DNA of 64,000 bases from Dolosigranulum savutiense (GCF_039830095.1 NZ_CP142435.1:1736001-1800000), one strand, 5' to 3'. Counted from the first letter of the stretch, positions 37,136 to 47,578 are shown. Numbers and translations: made by a program. Notes: a model not told the origin generated them from the sequence alone.

Positions 37136-38005
37136 ATGGCACAACTAAATTACATATCTAAAGAACCGATTAATAAAGGCTGGTCGTGCGATAAAAAATA
37201 CCGAGTTACAACAACTGATGGTGTTAAGTACCTTCTGAGGGTTACTCCCGAAGAGAAAAGTGCTAATCGTGCAGAGATGTTTCGTATGATGCAACAGTTA
37301 GCTGATCTCGATATTTCTATGTGTAAACCAGTTGAGTTTGGGAAGTGTGATGAGGGAGTTTACACCATTCAGACTTGGGTTGAAGGCAGAGATGCCGAAG
37401 AAATCATTCCTTATCTTGCCCATTCAGATCAATATGATTTTGGTCTTGAAGCAGGGAGAATACTTAAAGTAATCCATTCTATTCCGGCTCCGGAGAATCA
37501 ATCTGATTGGGAAACTCGATTCAATGCAAAAATGGATCGTAATATCAAGACGTATAATGAGTGCTCTATTAAATTTGACGGAGCAGAAGACATTATTGCT
37601 TATATAGAATCTAACCGTCAGTTGCTTGCAAACAGGCCACAAACCTTTCATCACGGAGACTATCATCTTGGTAATATGATGATTGAAAAGAATAAGATAG
37701 TTATTATTGATTTCGACCGTTTCGATTTTGGTGATCCTTGGGAAGAGTTTAATCGTATTGTATGGTGTGCTCAAGCTTCCCCGATATTTGCTTCAGGCAT
37801 AATAAATGGTTATTTTGATAATGAAGTACCGCTTGAGTTTTGGAAGTTGCTTGCACTGTATATTAGCAGTAATATGCTTTCTTCTATACCGTGGGCTATT
37901 TCATTTGGAGAAAATGAAGTACAAACCATGCTTAATCAAGCAAAGGATGTGTTGAGTTGGTATAACAATATGCATAATCCTATTCCGACCTGGTATATCA
38001 AATGA
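37136..38005 (+). CDS. APH-family phosphotransferase (possible aminoglycoside resistance)
   Basis: The 289-residue protein has the aminoglycoside-phosphotransferase fold. The catalytic loop is H173-G-D175-YHLGN180, and the metal-binding aspartate is D192 in IIDFDRFDFGDPWEE. The N-terminal lobe (YRVTTTDGVKYLLRVT) supplies the ATP lysine. It resembles the broad APH family that includes resistance enzymes and small-molecule kinases and is not one of the common APH(3') types that I recognise. The substrate is thus unknown. Its context (mobile unit, after a recombination scar) fits a cargo gene. An IS30-family element lies just downstream. Confidence 0.8.
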   Translation: MAQLNYISKEPINKGWSCDKKYRVTTTDGVKYLLRVTPEEKSANRAEMFRMMQQLADLDISMCKPVEFGKCDEGVYTIQTWVEGRDAEEIIPYLAHSDQYDFGLEAGRILKVIHSIPAPENQSDWETRFNAKMDRNIKTYNECSIKFDGAEDIIAYIESNRQLLANRPQTFHHGDYHLGNMMIEKNKIVIIDFDRFDFGDPWEEFNRIVWCAQASPIFASGIINGYFDNEVPLEFWKLLALYISSNMLSSIPWAISFGENEVQTMLNQAKDVLSWYNNMHNPIPTWYIK

Positions 38006-38020
38006 TGAATTGCAATAATT

Positions 38021-39051
38021 ATTGCGACAAAAAATCATTCTAACTGACCAAGTTCGTGCATGAGTACTTCAAATGGTGTTTTAAAACCCAAACACTTTCT
38101 AGGTCGATTATTGATCAACCACAGCGCATTGAAAAGTTCATGATCAGTTATTTTAGTTAAATCTGTGCCCTTTGGAAAGAATTCCCTTAGTAGCCCATTG
38201 GAATTTTCGTTGGTCCCTCTTTGCCAGGCACAATAAGCATCCGCAAAGTAAAAATCGATGTCTTGTTGTTCAATATCAGAATAACAAGCGAACTCTTTCC
38301 CTCGGTCAGAGGTAAAACTTTTTAGAGCTTCTTTCGGTAAAGATTGGATCAACTGATTCACTCTCGATAGCATGGATTCCTTCGATCTATTTGGCATCTT
38401 TAGAGCGATATAGAAGCGACTCTTTCGTTCAGCAAAAGTAGCGAGACATCCTTTACTTTTACCTCTGGAAGATACGACCGTATCAAGTTCCCAATGACCA
38501 AATTCCTGACGATTTTTAACAGTGTTCGGACGTTCTTTAATCAAAGTTCCAATATTGAATTTACCTCTGGTTTCTTGAGGTTTACGTCGTTTGCCTTTTT
38601 GCCTTAGACAGTTTATCGAGACTTCAATGACGCCTTGATAAATCCAGTTATAGATTGTTTTAAATGACAATTTATTTTGATAGTAGCGCCCTACGATTTG
38701 TTCGGGAGACCAAGTCAATTCAAGTTTTGCTTGAATATCTAAGATGAGCTCAGGCGAATGTTTCGGGCGCCGACCTTTGAGAGATTTATGATTAGTGGCA
38801 TTATCTTGAGCCAATTGTGCATCATAACTGTCTGATTTAACACGCTTGAACTCTCGATAAATCGTCGAGCGGTGACGTCCAATAGCTTCGGCAATTTGAT
38901 TAGCTGAATAGCTTTGTTGATAAAGTACTTCTATTTTTGAACGGTCTTCTATGGTAAGATGTTTGTAGCTCATAATAGGTCCTCCGTGTGTGTTTTTGTG
39001 GTTACTAACATTTTACACGAATCTGTTATGGGTTTTATTATTTGTTGCAAT
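38021..39051 (-). mobile_element. IS30-family insertion sequence
   Basis: The element is about 1031 bases. Its left end ATTGCGACAAAAAATCA is matched on the opposite strand by the right end ATTGCAACAAATAATAA. TAATT flanks both ends (38016-38020 and 39052-39056), which could be a target duplication, although this family usually makes 2-3 bases. The left end lies 15 bases after the APH stop codon. Confidence 0.8.
38035..38973 (-). CDS. IS30-family transposase
   Basis: The 312-residue transposase has the N-terminal helix-turn-helix (TIEDRSKIEVLYQQSYSANQIAEAIGRHRSTIYREFKR) and the DDE residues D164 (GHWELDTV), D223 (FTSDRGKEF) and E256 (GTNENSNGLLREFFPKGTD). These are signatures of IS30. The frame is intact and of normal length, so the element may still move. 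It is transcribed against the surrounding genes. Confidence 0.94.
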   Translation of the reverse strand: MSYKHLTIEDRSKIEVLYQQSYSANQIAEAIGRHRSTIYREFKRVKSDSYDAQLAQDNATNHKSLKGRRPKHSPELILDIQAKLELTWSPEQIVGRYYQNKLSFKTIYNWIYQGVIEVSINCLRQKGKRRKPQETRGKFNIGTLIKERPNTVKNRQEFGHWELDTVVSSRGKSKGCLATFAERKSRFYIALKMPNRSKESMLSRVNQLIQSLPKEALKSFTSDRGKEFACYSDIEQQDIDFYFADAYCAWQRGTNENSNGLLREFFPKGTDLTKITDHELFNALWLINNRPRKCLGFKTPFEVLMHELGQLE

Positions 39052-39068
39052 TAATTTTACAATCTATC

Positions 39069-39272
39069 ATTTTTCGATCTAATTTCAATTATAGAACATT
39101 TTGATATGTTTCTGAACACGTACTAGTATAAAAACCCCATGATATGTTTTCCAATACGAGAAAAATGCTAAAAAAGCCAATGATATGTTTGCGAAAACGT
39201 AAAAATTAGCTTTTTATCCATAGTGACGACTCCAGGCATAACGAATGCGTTACTGTATTGACGCGAAAATAA
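39069..39272 (+). repeat. Direct repeat copy C: att-like array at the right edge of the island
   Basis: This copy is closely similar to 32715-32922. It has GATATGTT units at 39103, 39141 and 39182 and a tail (39237-39272) reading HNECVTVLTRK then stop. A consensus promoter for the next core gene begins 20 bases later, so this is taken as the right boundary of the island. Confidence 0.78.
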
Positions 39273-39292
39273 ATTTAAGTGAAGCTTTGTAG

Positions 39293-39321
39293 TTGACATG
39301 GAATAATTATGATGTTATACT
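39293..39321 (+). promoter_or_regulatory. Consensus promoter of the nitroreductase gene
   Basis: TTGACA (39293-39298) and TATACT (39316-39321) are 17 bases apart, with a TG one base before the -10. It starts just outside the integration scar. Confidence 0.88.
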
Positions 39322-39363
39322 TCTTACAGAAAGTAAGTTAAAATCAAAAAAGGAGAGATATGA

Positions 39364-39969
39364 ATGAGTAAATTTTACGAATTACAACAACAACGACGCT
39401 CTATTTATGCATTAGGTGAGAACGTGAGTGCTTCAAAAGAAGAATTGGTGGAGTTAATCCAATCAGTCATTAAAGAATCACCATCAAGCTTTAATGTTCA
39501 ATCTTCTCGTGCCGTTATCTTATTCGGCGAAGAATCAGATGCATTCTGGCAAGAAATCGCACATGATGCATTGAAAGAGGTCACTCCAGAAGACCAATTC
39601 GAGAGTACAAAAGAAAAACTAGACAGTTTTTCTGCAGGAATTGGAACGGTTCTATTCTTCGAAGACCAAGATGATGTAAAAGGATTACAAGAACAATTCC
39701 CACTTTATGCGGATAACTTCCCTGTTTGGTCAGAGCATTCTCACGGAATTGCAGCATACTCAGTTTGGACAGCATTAGCTGAACAAGGTATTGGTGCATC
39801 ACTACAACACTACAACCCACTTGTAGATGAAGCACTTGCTAAAAAATATGACTTACCAGATAGCTGGAAATTACGTGCACAAATGCCTTTCGGATCAATT
39901 GAAGGTGAACCAGGCGAAAAAGAATACATGGATGATGACAAACGCTTTAAAGTATTTGGCAACAAATAA
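39364..39969 (+). CDS. Nitroreductase family protein (Frm2/Hbn1-like)
   Basis: The 201-residue flavoprotein-type oxidoreductase begins FYELQQQRRSIYALGENVS, then SPSSFNVQSSRAVILFG, the FMN-binding arginine/serine region of small nitroreductases. GIAAYSVWTALAEQGIGASLQHYNP is the conserved helix near the flavin. Its compact form resembles the fatty-acid-responsive Frm2/Hbn1 group. It likely reduces nitro compounds or quinones with NAD(P)H, but the physiological substrate is unknown. AAAGGAGAGA precedes the ATG. The gene is monocistronic between a consensus promoter and a strong terminator and marks the return to core chromosome. Confidence 0.88.
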   Translation: MSKFYELQQQRRSIYALGENVSASKEELVELIQSVIKESPSSFNVQSSRAVILFGEESDAFWQEIAHDALKEVTPEDQFESTKEKLDSFSAGIGTVLFFEDQDDVKGLQEQFPLYADNFPVWSEHSHGIAAYSVWTALAEQGIGASLQHYNPLVDEALAKKYDLPDSWKLRAQMPFGSIEGEPGEKEYMDDDKRFKVFGNK

Positions 39970-39981
39970 TTAAATACGTAA

Positions 39982-40023
39982 AAATGTTGTGTCGAGGAAA
40001 ATTTCTCGACGCAACATTTTTTT
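39982..40023. terminator. Bidirectional terminator between nitroreductase and mnmM
   Basis: AAATGTTGTGTCGAG pairs with CTCGACGCAACATTT around a short loop and ends in T. The complementary strand also has A/T-rich flanks, so it serves both convergent genes. Confidence 0.9.
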
Positions 40024-40032
40024 ATTTAATGG

Positions 40033-40596
40033 TTATAATTTTTCTGCTGCAATTAAGAATGGCGGTTGGTTCACTTGGTTGAGCGGGCGATAGCAGATTA
40101 CGTTAAACGCTTGTTGGTCTAGTGCGTGAAAGAATGATAAGACAGCTTCTTTTTCTGCTTGGCCGCCGTCATGCCCGTAATAAATCATGACCGTTACGAT
40201 GCCTCCAGGTTTAATTAATTGTAAACTTTGCTCAAGAGCAGCGATAGTTGTATCTGGTGTTGTTATAATAGATTTATCAGCACTCGGCAAGTAACCGAGA
40301 TTAAAGACAATTGCTGAGATCGTTTCATTAGCGGAGATGTGAGCTTGCATCTGCTCGTGGCCAGCTTGAATTAGGCTGACATTGCTAAGACAATCAGCTT
40401 TCTTTAGTCGGTTTGTGGTTTGTGTGATGGCTTGCTCTTGAATATCAAAGCCGTATAAATGACCCTCTCGTCCAATGTGTTGTTTTAAAAACAAACTATC
40501 GTGTCCATTACCGATTGTTGCATCGATAACACAATCTCCCGGTTTTAAATGAGTGGCCAGTAAATGATGATTGAAGGCAAGTGGTGACTGTAACAT
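40033..40596 (-). CDS. mnmM: tRNA 5-aminomethyl-2-thiouridine methyltransferase MnmM (YtqB family)
   Basis: The 187-residue SAM methyltransferase belongs to the YtqB group, which was shown to complete the mnm5s2U wobble modification in tRNA of Gram-positive bacteria. The SAM-binding motif is DATIGNGHDSLFL (25-37). The family-specific NLGYLP (99-104) with following ADKSIITTPDTTIAALEQSL is present. VMIYYGHDGGQAEKEAVLSF is also typical. Length is normal. It is convergent with the nitroreductase gene, and a ribosome binding site (GAAAGAGGAT on the minus strand) precedes the ATG. Confidence 0.87.
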   Translation of the reverse strand: MLQSPLAFNHHLLATHLKPGDCVIDATIGNGHDSLFLKQHIGREGHLYGFDIQEQAITQTTNRLKKADCLSNVSLIQAGHEQMQAHISANETISAIVFNLGYLPSADKSIITTPDTTIAALEQSLQLIKPGGIVTVMIYYGHDGGQAEKEAVLSFFHALDQQAFNVICYRPLNQVNQPPFLIAAEKL

Positions 40597-40733
40597 AATG
40601 TGTATCCTCTTTCTTTAATAATGTATCTCTATCCTAACGTATTCAAGAGATATCAACAATATTAATAATATTACGTTTATGTAACAATTAATACATTTGG
40701 TAGAATAGGCTTATCTTAAGGCGATGAACGCGA

Positions 40734-40739
40734 TATAAT
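40734..40739 (+). promoter_or_regulatory. -10 box of the autolysin gene
   Basis: TATAAT lies 61 bases before the start. The -35 is weak (TTATCT at 40711). CAGGAGGAAAA near 40785 is the ribosome binding site. Confidence 0.5.
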
Positions 40740-40800
40740 AGAAGTACAGATTTCTAGATAGAGTGCTTCGTAGCGATTATCTTCAGGAGGAAAACGGTAT

Positions 40801-43038
40801 ATGAATCTAAGTAAATTTTTACCATTTAAGAAAAAATTAGCGATTTCAACAAGTATTGCGTTAGGAACTTTTTTATTAGTACAAGCAGGCCAGACTGCTC
40901 AAGCAGAAGAAACCATCAGTGTTGAAGCGGTTGAGGCATTATCGGCACAATATAGTATGACCAAAGCACAAGTTACAGCTGAGAACCAGCAACAACAACT
41001 TGCTCAATACAAAGAGCAATTAGTTGCGATGATTGAACAAACAGGAGGTCAAGAATTATTGAACCAACTGCAAGTGGAAAAATTCTCAGTGCAAGAATTG
41101 GAATATCTATTCGATGCCTTTATTGACTACAAAAACACACTTGCGGTATCTGCTAATAACACCACTCATTCAACCACTCAATCAATGGGTGAAGAAGCAT
41201 CGGGTGAACAAGTTACCGAAAATAATCATGAAGATGGAAATCTTCGACAAGCAGAGACACCCGAAACAGCTGCTGAAGAGCAACTTACATATGAAGGGGA
41301 ACAATGGATCAATCAGCCAGACATGCCAGCAACTTGGGATGAACTCGTGCAAGGTTCACAAGAAAAGGTAGTGACTGAAGAGCAAGAAGAAAAACATCCT
41401 AATGTGATTAAACAAGAAGAAGCGTTAAAAGAATTGGAACGTCAGCGTGACTTAGAACAAGCGGCACAAGCTGAAGCCGATGCTACTCAAAAACCAGAAG
41501 TTGTAGAAGAATCAACTGCACAAGAACCAATATCTGACACCGTTGAAGCGACAGCAGAGCCTGTTCAGCGTCCACAAACAACTTTCCGTTCGCGCGCAGT
41601 ATCATTAGATGATGAAGACCAACCTATGATGCCAACACCGCGTTCACGTGCACAGCAAGCTGAAGCAACTAATCAAAAACCAACCTTAGAAGAAACCACC
41701 TATATTGTTAAAGCTGGTGACACGTTATCCAAAATTGCTAAGGAACATGAGACTAATATACAAGCTATTGTAAGTCGTAATCGTATCAAAAATCCAAATC
41801 ATATTCGAGTTGGCCAACGTTTGATTATTGAAAGTAGTGTGATCGAGTTGGACCGTAATCGTCGACAACAAAATCGTTCTGAAGTGAAACCATCTACATC
41901 GATGCCTTTTTCAACGAATAATAGTTTTATTAACAGCATTGCTGAGTATGCCCGTCAAATTGCAGCGGAATATAACTTATATGCATCGGTAATGGTTGCT
42001 CAAGCAGCGTTGGAGTCTGGTTATGGTAAGAGTGGATTGTCATTGCCACCACACCACAACTTATTCGGAATTAAAGGATCATACAATGGAAATTCAGCCA
42101 ATTACTTAACGTCCGAGTATTTAAATAATCAGTGGGTTCGCGTGCGTCAGAATTTCCGTAGTTACCCGAATTATGGGGCATCATTACGCGATAATGCTAA
42201 GCTCTTACGCGGTGGTTTGACATACAATAATGAATTTTACAAAGGAACATGGGTGGAGAATACCTACTCATATAAAGATGCAACACAATGGTTGACAGGT
42301 CGTTATGCAACAGACCCAGGATATGCAGGGAAATTAAATCGTATTATCGAGCAATATGATTTAACGCGACTTGATGTGAAACGTCCAAACAAGACAACCC
42401 CTTCAACGAGTCAAACAACACCTAACAAGCCAGCTCAAGATAAAACAGTCCAGCCGAATAAACCAGCTGCACCAAAACAGCAAGATTCAAAACCAAATAA
42501 CACACATACGGTAAAATACGGTGACACGTTGTACCGAATTGCGCTTGATAATAACACAACCATTGCTCGTTTGAAAGCTTGGAATAATTTATCTAGCAAT
42601 TTAATTGTACCGGGCCAAGTCTTAAAAGTAGCGCCGGAAACAACTCAACAAAAACCAGCTAAACCGTCTAGCAGCAAGCCATCGAAACAAATGCCTGTAA
42701 CAGTGACGGTTCAATCAGGTGATACGTTAGCTAAAATTGGGAACCGCTATGGTGTATCTGTAGCCAATTTAGTGAAATGGAATAATATTTCTAATCCTAA
42801 CTTGATTTGGGTGGGACAGAAGTTAACAGTCCGCTTGAATGTTGGTAAGGTGACTCCAAATTCATCAAAACCAACAAAACAAGCAACGCCAAAAACCTCT
42901 AGACATTATACTGTTCAGCGGGGCGATTCATTATGGGCGATTGCACAAAAATATAATACAACGATTCCTCAACTGAAGCAGTTGAATAAATTATCAAGTA
43001 ATTTAATTCACCCGGGACAACAATTGCGAGTGCGTTAA
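40801..43038 (+). CDS. Secreted N-acetylglucosaminidase autolysin with four LysM domains
   Basis: The 745-residue exported enzyme cleaves the glycan backbone, probably to separate daughter cells. A signal peptide ends near TAQAEE (residue about 35). A long acidic, glutamine-rich region (about 36-290) is of low complexity. One LysM domain ([19 protein letters not shown], about 301) precedes the GH73 domain (about 380-525), with catalytic E405 in [12 protein letters not shown] and [13 protein letters not shown]. Three more LysM domains (starting [26 protein letters not shown] and [13 protein letters not shown]) follow, separated by Pro/Thr/Lys/Ser linkers. They bind peptidoglycan. Enterococcal AtlA has a similar design with C-terminal LysM only. 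A LysM before the catalytic domain is less usual. Confidence 0.9.
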   Translation: MNLSKFLPFKKKLAISTSIALGTFLLVQAGQTAQAEETISVEAVEALSAQYSMTKAQVTAENQQQQLAQYKEQLVAMIEQTGGQELLNQLQVEKFSVQELEYLFDAFIDYKNTLAVSANNTTHSTTQSMGEEASGEQVTENNHEDGNLRQAETPETAAEEQLTYEGEQWINQPDMPATWDELVQGSQEKVVTEEQEEKHPNVIKQEEALKELERQRDLEQAAQAEADATQKPEVVEESTAQEPISDTVEATAEPVQRPQTTFRSRAVSLDDEDQPMMPTPRSRAQQAEATNQKPTLEETTYIVKAGDTLSKIAKEHETNIQAIVSRNRIKNPNHIRVGQRLIIESSVIELDRNRRQQNRSEVKPSTSMPFSTNNSFINSIAEYARQIAAEYNLYASVMVAQAALESGYGKSGLSLPPHHNLFGIKGSYNGNSANYLTSEYLNNQWVRVRQNFRSYPNYGASLRDNAKLLRGGLTYNNEFYKGTWVENTYSYKDATQWLTGRYATDPGYAGKLNRIIEQYDLTRLDVKRPNKTTPSTSQTTPNKPAQDKTVQPNKPAAPKQQDSKPNNTHTVKYGDTLYRIALDNNTTIARLKAWNNLSSNLIVPGQVLKVAPETTQQKPAKPSSSKPSKQMPVTVTVQSGDTLAKIGNRYGVSVANLVKWNNISNPNLIWVGQKLTVRLNVGKVTPNSSKPTKQATPKTSRHYTVQRGDSLWAIAQKYNTTIPQLKQLNKLSSNLIHPGQQLRVR

Positions 43039-43104
43039 GATATCATTGCGTTACAAGACACATTATGATAAGATAAAAACAGATTATATTTAGAAGTAGT
43101 AGGA

Positions 43105-43312
43105 ACTGTTTATTAACAGAGAGTGCATGGGTGGTGTGAATGCATAGTAAACTGACTGAACTCGTCTAAATGAACAAAGAATCGACTCATCTGCGTTAAA
43201 GATGAAGAGCGTCACATCCATTTTATGGATGTGACGGAACATAGGTGGTACCACGACTAATGAATCGTCCTATGAAAAGCTATAAGAAGATAGCTTTTCA
43301 TAGGACGATTTT
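43105..43312 (+). promoter_or_regulatory. T-box riboswitch controlling leuS
   Basis: The leader holds the conserved T-box AGGTGGTACCACG at 43243-43255, which pairs with uncharged tRNA. A stem I region starts near AACAGAGAGTGCATGGG, with a likely CTC leucine specifier codon at GAACTCGTC around 43160. A stem at GTCACATCC...GGATGTGAC (43210-43236) corresponds to stem III. The terminator is AATCGTCCTATGAAAAGCTA pairing with its complement (about 43262-43310), followed by T. Uncharged tRNA-Leu should favour the antiterminator. The specifier is inferred from position and from the downstream gene. Confidence 0.9.
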
Positions 43313-43337
43313 AACTGTTTAAAAGGAGAGAAAGCAA

Positions 43338-45755
43338 ATGAGTTTTAATCATAAATCAATCGAGAAAAAATGGCAACAGTTTTGGGAGATGCAAGAGACA
43401 TTCAAAACCGGAGATGATGAACAGAAGGAATATTTTTATGCGTTAGATATGTTTCCTTATCCGTCTGGTCAAGGCCTACATGTCGGGCACCCAGAAGGTT
43501 ATACCGCCACTGATATCATTGCTCGAATGAAGCGAGCGCAAGGGTATAATGTATTACATCCAATTGGTTGGGATGCGTTTGGACTGCCGGCTGAGCAATA
43601 TGCCTTAGATACGGGGAATGATCCAGCTGAGTTTACCAATAAAAATATTGATACATTCCGACAACAAATTAAATCGCTCGGATTTAGTTATGATTTTGCA
43701 CGTGAAGTGAATACAACCGACCCAACATATTATAAATGGACGCAATGGATTTTTAAGAAGTTGTATGAGCATGGTTTAGCTTATCAAGCAGAAGTGGCTG
43801 TAAATTGGTGCCCCGCATTAGGCACGGTCTTGGCTAATGAAGAAGTTATCGATGGTAAGTCAGAACGGGGCGGACACCCAGTTTATCGTAAACCAATGAA
43901 GCAATGGGTTCTAAAAATTACAGCTTATGCCGATCGCTTGTTGGAAGACTTAGAATTGGTCGATTGGCCTGAAAATATTAAAGAAATGCAACGCAATTGG
44001 ATTGGGAAGTCAAAAGGGGCTAATGTGACATTCAAAGTAGCTGATTCTGATGAAACATTTGACGTCTTTACGACAAGACCGGATACATTATTTGGGGCAA
44101 CTTATGCGGTGCTTGCTCCAGAATCCCCTATAGTCAAGGCTATTGTAACTGAGGAACAAGCTGAAGCAGTTGATGCGTATATTAAACAAGCAGCTAAAAA
44201 ATCTGATTTAGAACGGACAGATCTCAATAAGGATAAATCAGGCGTCTTTACCGGAGCTTATGCAGTTAATCCGGTGAGTGGCGAGAAGATGCCAATTTGG
44301 GTAGCTGATTATGTATTGGATTCATACGGAACAGGTGCGATTATGTCAGTACCTGCCCATGATGAGCGTGATTTTGAATTTGCTCAGAAATATGACTTGC
44401 CAATCGTTCCGGTCATTGAAGGCTTTAATGTAGCTGAGGGTGCGTATACCGAAGATGGCTTGCACATCAATTCAGACTTCTTGAATGGTTTAAACAATGA
44501 AGAAGCGATTAAGAAAATGGTTGATTATTTGCAAAAACACGAGCTTGGAGAAGAGAAAGTATCTTACCGCTTGCGTGATTGGTTATTTGCGCGTCAGCGT
44601 TTCTGGGGGGAGCCGATTCCAGTGATTCATTGGGAAGATGGAACCACAACGACTGTGCCAGAAGAAGACTTACCACTTGAATTACCAAAAACAGATCATA
44701 TTAAACCATCCGGCACTGGTGAGTCACCACTTGCTAATATTGAAGACTGGGTGAATGTTACTGATCCTGAAACGGGTCTAAAAGGGAAACGCGATACGAA
44801 TACAATGCCACAATGGGCCGGTAGTTCTTGGTACTTCTTGCGTTATATTGATCCTCACAATACTGATCAACTCGCTGATCCAGAAAAACTTAAAAAATGG
44901 TTACCGGTTGATTTATACATCGGTGGAGCAGAGCATGCGGTTCTACATCTACTGTATGCACGTTTCTGGCATAAATTCTTGTATGACTTAGATATTGTTC
45001 CGACAAAAGAACCGTTCCAAAAATTGTACAATCAAGGAATGATTCTCGGTGAAGGCAATGAAAAAATGTCGAAATCAAAAGGGAATGTCGTTAATCCAGA
45101 TGATGTGGTTGAGCAATACGGAGCAGATACATTGCGCTTGTACGAAATGTTTATGGGGCCACTCGATGCAGCGATTGCTTGGTCTGAGGAAGGTTTAGAA
45201 GGGGCACGTAAATTCCTGGACCGGGTATGGCGTCTCTATGTAAATGAAGATAATCAATTGAGCCAGAAAATTGTAGAGAAAGCGAATAAAAACTTAGAGG
45301 TGGTCTACAATCAAACGGTTCAAAAAGTGACAGAAGATTATGAAGCTTTATCGTTCAATACAGCCATTTCACAGCTGATGATCTTTATCAATGCGGCGTA
45401 CAAGGAAGATAGTTTGCCACTGGAGTACATGCAGGGATTTATAAAACTTCTAGCACCAATTGCACCGCATGTCGGAGAAGAATTGTGGCATAAACTGACT
45501 GGATCTGAGGACAGTATCTCGTATGAAGCTTGGCCAACCTATGATGAGGATAAATTGGTCGAAGATACCGTAGAAGTTGTCTTCCAAATTAATGGAAAAG
45601 TTCGCGGTAAACAAACTGCAAGCCGCACTATTTCAAAAGATGACTTGGAAGAACTCGCTTTAAGTGACGATAATATCAAGGCTCACTTAGAAGGTAAAAC
45701 AGTGCGTAAAGTGATTGTTGTTCCAGGGAAGTTAGTTAATATTGTAGCCAACTAA
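43338..45755 (+). CDS. leuS: Leucyl-tRNA synthetase
   Basis: The class I synthetase charges tRNA-Leu. The HIGH motif appears as HVGH (residues 48-51, [16 protein letters not shown]) and the KMSKS loop at 576-580 ([10 protein letters not shown]). The CP1 editing domain in between has [12 protein letters not shown] and the editing-site aspartate region SVPAHDERD. Length 805 residues is standard. It lies behind a T-box leader, with AAAGGAGAGAAAG before the ATG. Confidence 0.98.
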   Translation: MSFNHKSIEKKWQQFWEMQETFKTGDDEQKEYFYALDMFPYPSGQGLHVGHPEGYTATDIIARMKRAQGYNVLHPIGWDAFGLPAEQYALDTGNDPAEFTNKNIDTFRQQIKSLGFSYDFAREVNTTDPTYYKWTQWIFKKLYEHGLAYQAEVAVNWCPALGTVLANEEVIDGKSERGGHPVYRKPMKQWVLKITAYADRLLEDLELVDWPENIKEMQRNWIGKSKGANVTFKVADSDETFDVFTTRPDTLFGATYAVLAPESPIVKAIVTEEQAEAVDAYIKQAAKKSDLERTDLNKDKSGVFTGAYAVNPVSGEKMPIWVADYVLDSYGTGAIMSVPAHDERDFEFAQKYDLPIVPVIEGFNVAEGAYTEDGLHINSDFLNGLNNEEAIKKMVDYLQKHELGEEKVSYRLRDWLFARQRFWGEPIPVIHWEDGTTTTVPEEDLPLELPKTDHIKPSGTGESPLANIEDWVNVTDPETGLKGKRDTNTMPQWAGSSWYFLRYIDPHNTDQLADPEKLKKWLPVDLYIGGAEHAVLHLLYARFWHKFLYDLDIVPTKEPFQKLYNQGMILGEGNEKMSKSKGNVVNPDDVVEQYGADTLRLYEMFMGPLDAAIAWSEEGLEGARKFLDRVWRLYVNEDNQLSQKIVEKANKNLEVVYNQTVQKVTEDYEALSFNTAISQLMIFINAAYKEDSLPLEYMQGFIKLLAPIAPHVGEELWHKLTGSEDSISYEAWPTYDEDKLVEDTVEVVFQINGKVRGKQTASRTISKDDLEELALSDDNIKAHLEGKTVRKVIVVPGKLVNIVAN

Positions 45756-45763
45756 TGGATATC

Positions 45764-45816
45764 CACCACAGACAACAGACTGGTCATGCGGCTAGTCTGT
45801 TGTTGGCCTTGTGGTG
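45764..45816 (+). terminator. Two-part hairpin after leuS
   Basis: CAACAGACT (45773-45781) pairs with AGTCTGTTG (45794-45802), and outside it CACCACA pairs with TGTGGTG. There is no T-run, so termination is uncertain. Confidence 0.5.
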
Positions 45817-45913
45817 TAAAAGTTTCATGCGAAATCCATGAATTATGTTGCTATACATATAAGAACACAGTAAAATGAAGTACGACAATTTTAAAATAAA
45901 AGGATTGAAATGT

Positions 45914-47578
45914 GTGGATAATTTAGAGCAAGATTTAATTGTAGATGAACAAAATCTCGATGATCAGATGTTGAGTGGTTCAGCCTGGATGACGTTAGGG
46001 AGTATGTTGTCGCGAATATTAGGTGCATTGTACATTATTCCGTGGATGGCGATGATGGGAAATATAGATGTCGCGGCGAGTGCGAATGCGCTATACCAAA
46101 TTGGCTACATTCCTTATACATTTTTCTTAACATTTGCCACAGCAGGAGTGCCTTCAGCCATTTCCAAGAGTGTGAGCAAATATAATGCGATGGGAGAATA
46201 TGAAACGTCCAAAGTCATCTATAAACAGGGATTAAAAATTATGTTGATTACAGGAGCTTTATCAGCAGGTATTATGTTTATTTTTGCACCGCTATTAGCT
46301 TCAACGGGACCCAGTTCAAATATTGATGATGCAGTATTAGTCATTCGCTCGTTGGCACCGGCTCTGCTCATTATTCCGGTCCAAAGTATTACGAGAGGCT
46401 TGATTCAAGGACATAATCGGATGAAAGAACCGGCCCTCTCACAAGTAGTAGAACAAGTGATTCGGATTGCGTTTATTTTAGGAGCAGTGTACGTTATTCG
46501 GATTGTTCTGAAAGCAGATGTTGTTTATGCCGTGGCTTTTTCGACCTTTGCTGCCTTCATCGGAGCGGTTGCGTCATTAGTTTATTTGGGAGTACGCTTA
46601 AAATCTATTCCGACCGCATTTAATATGGCACCTGAACAGAGTCATCAACAAGTTAATGTGTCGGCAAATGAGTTAATAATTGAAATTATTAAGACCTCTA
46701 TTCCGTTTATTGTTGTTTCAACCGGTATTATTATTTTCCAATTAATTGATCAACAAACTTATGCACCGTTAATGAAATATTTCAATGATACGCCAGCAAA
46801 AGAGATTGAAATTACGTATGGGATTGTGCAAGGGAATGCCCAAAAATTATCAACGATTTTAACCTCTTTTGGAGCAGCACTAGCCATTACGGCAGTACCT
46901 CTCATTAGTAATTTGATGATTAAGCATGATTTAAGACAAGTTGGTCGACAGTTCGGCAAAGCAATTCAATTGCTACTCTTTATTATGTTACCGGCATCGA
47001 TTGGGATGGCCATCTTAGCGGAGCCAATTTATGTCATTTTCTTCGGCTATAGTGAACTCGGTGTTCGTGTAACGGTCTTATATGCGGTAGTTTCTATTTT
47101 TATGGCACTCTATATTTTGCTGGGAAATGTCTTACAATCAGCGAATCAACAGCGTCCAGCAATTTATGCTGTGTTTATTGGATTTGGTTTTAAGTTAGTG
47201 ACCCAACCATTCTTCATCTTAACGATGGGACCGTTTGGGATGTTAGCATCTACGCTAGTTGGTCTTACCTCAACCTGTTTCTTAATGATTTGGATTATGC
47301 GTTTAGCGGTTCATTTTGATGTGAAGCGATTGTTGAAACGTGTCGGCTTGCTAATCGGGATTACAGCGATTATGGCACTGGTTGTGTATCTTGGCAAACT
47401 TGGTCTAGATATTTTCCTTAATTATGAATCCCGTATTCAGTCGTTGGCAGCTGTGCTTATCTTGGCAGTAATTGGTGGACTTGTCTACATGGTCTTAACC
47501 TTGAAAACTCGCATTGCTGATGATCTTCTCGGTTCAACCGCTGTTAAAATTCGTAATAAATTACATTTGAAACCATAA
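45914..47578 (+). CDS. MurJ/SpoVB-type polysaccharide or lipid II flippase
   Basis: The protein (about 554 residues) is a MOP-superfamily transporter of the YtgP/SpoVB group, which includes the lipid II flippase of Gram-positives. About 14 membrane segments are visible. The first starts at SGSAWMTLGSMLSRILGALYIIPW, and conserved polar spots include FFLTFATAGVPSAISKSVSKYNA and SITRGLIQGHNRMKEPALSQ. I choose GTG at 45914 with AAAGGATTG nine bases upstream. An ATG at 45875 in the same frame has no ribosome binding site and lies almost on the likely promoter. A role in peptidoglycan precursor export is probable; other polysaccharides are possible. Confidence 0.83.
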   Translation: MDNLEQDLIVDEQNLDDQMLSGSAWMTLGSMLSRILGALYIIPWMAMMGNIDVAASANALYQIGYIPYTFFLTFATAGVPSAISKSVSKYNAMGEYETSKVIYKQGLKIMLITGALSAGIMFIFAPLLASTGPSSNIDDAVLVIRSLAPALLIIPVQSITRGLIQGHNRMKEPALSQVVEQVIRIAFILGAVYVIRIVLKADVVYAVAFSTFAAFIGAVASLVYLGVRLKSIPTAFNMAPEQSHQQVNVSANELIIEIIKTSIPFIVVSTGIIIFQLIDQQTYAPLMKYFNDTPAKEIEITYGIVQGNAQKLSTILTSFGAALAITAVPLISNLMIKHDLRQVGRQFGKAIQLLLFIMLPASIGMAILAEPIYVIFFGYSELGVRVTVLYAVVSIFMALYILLGNVLQSANQQRPAIYAVFIGFGFKLVTQPFFILTMGPFGMLASTLVGLTSTCFLMIWIMRLAVHFDVKRLLKRVGLLIGITAIMALVVYLGKLGLDIFLNYESRIQSLAAVLILAVIGGLVYMVLTLKTRIADDLLGSTAVKIRNKLHLKP

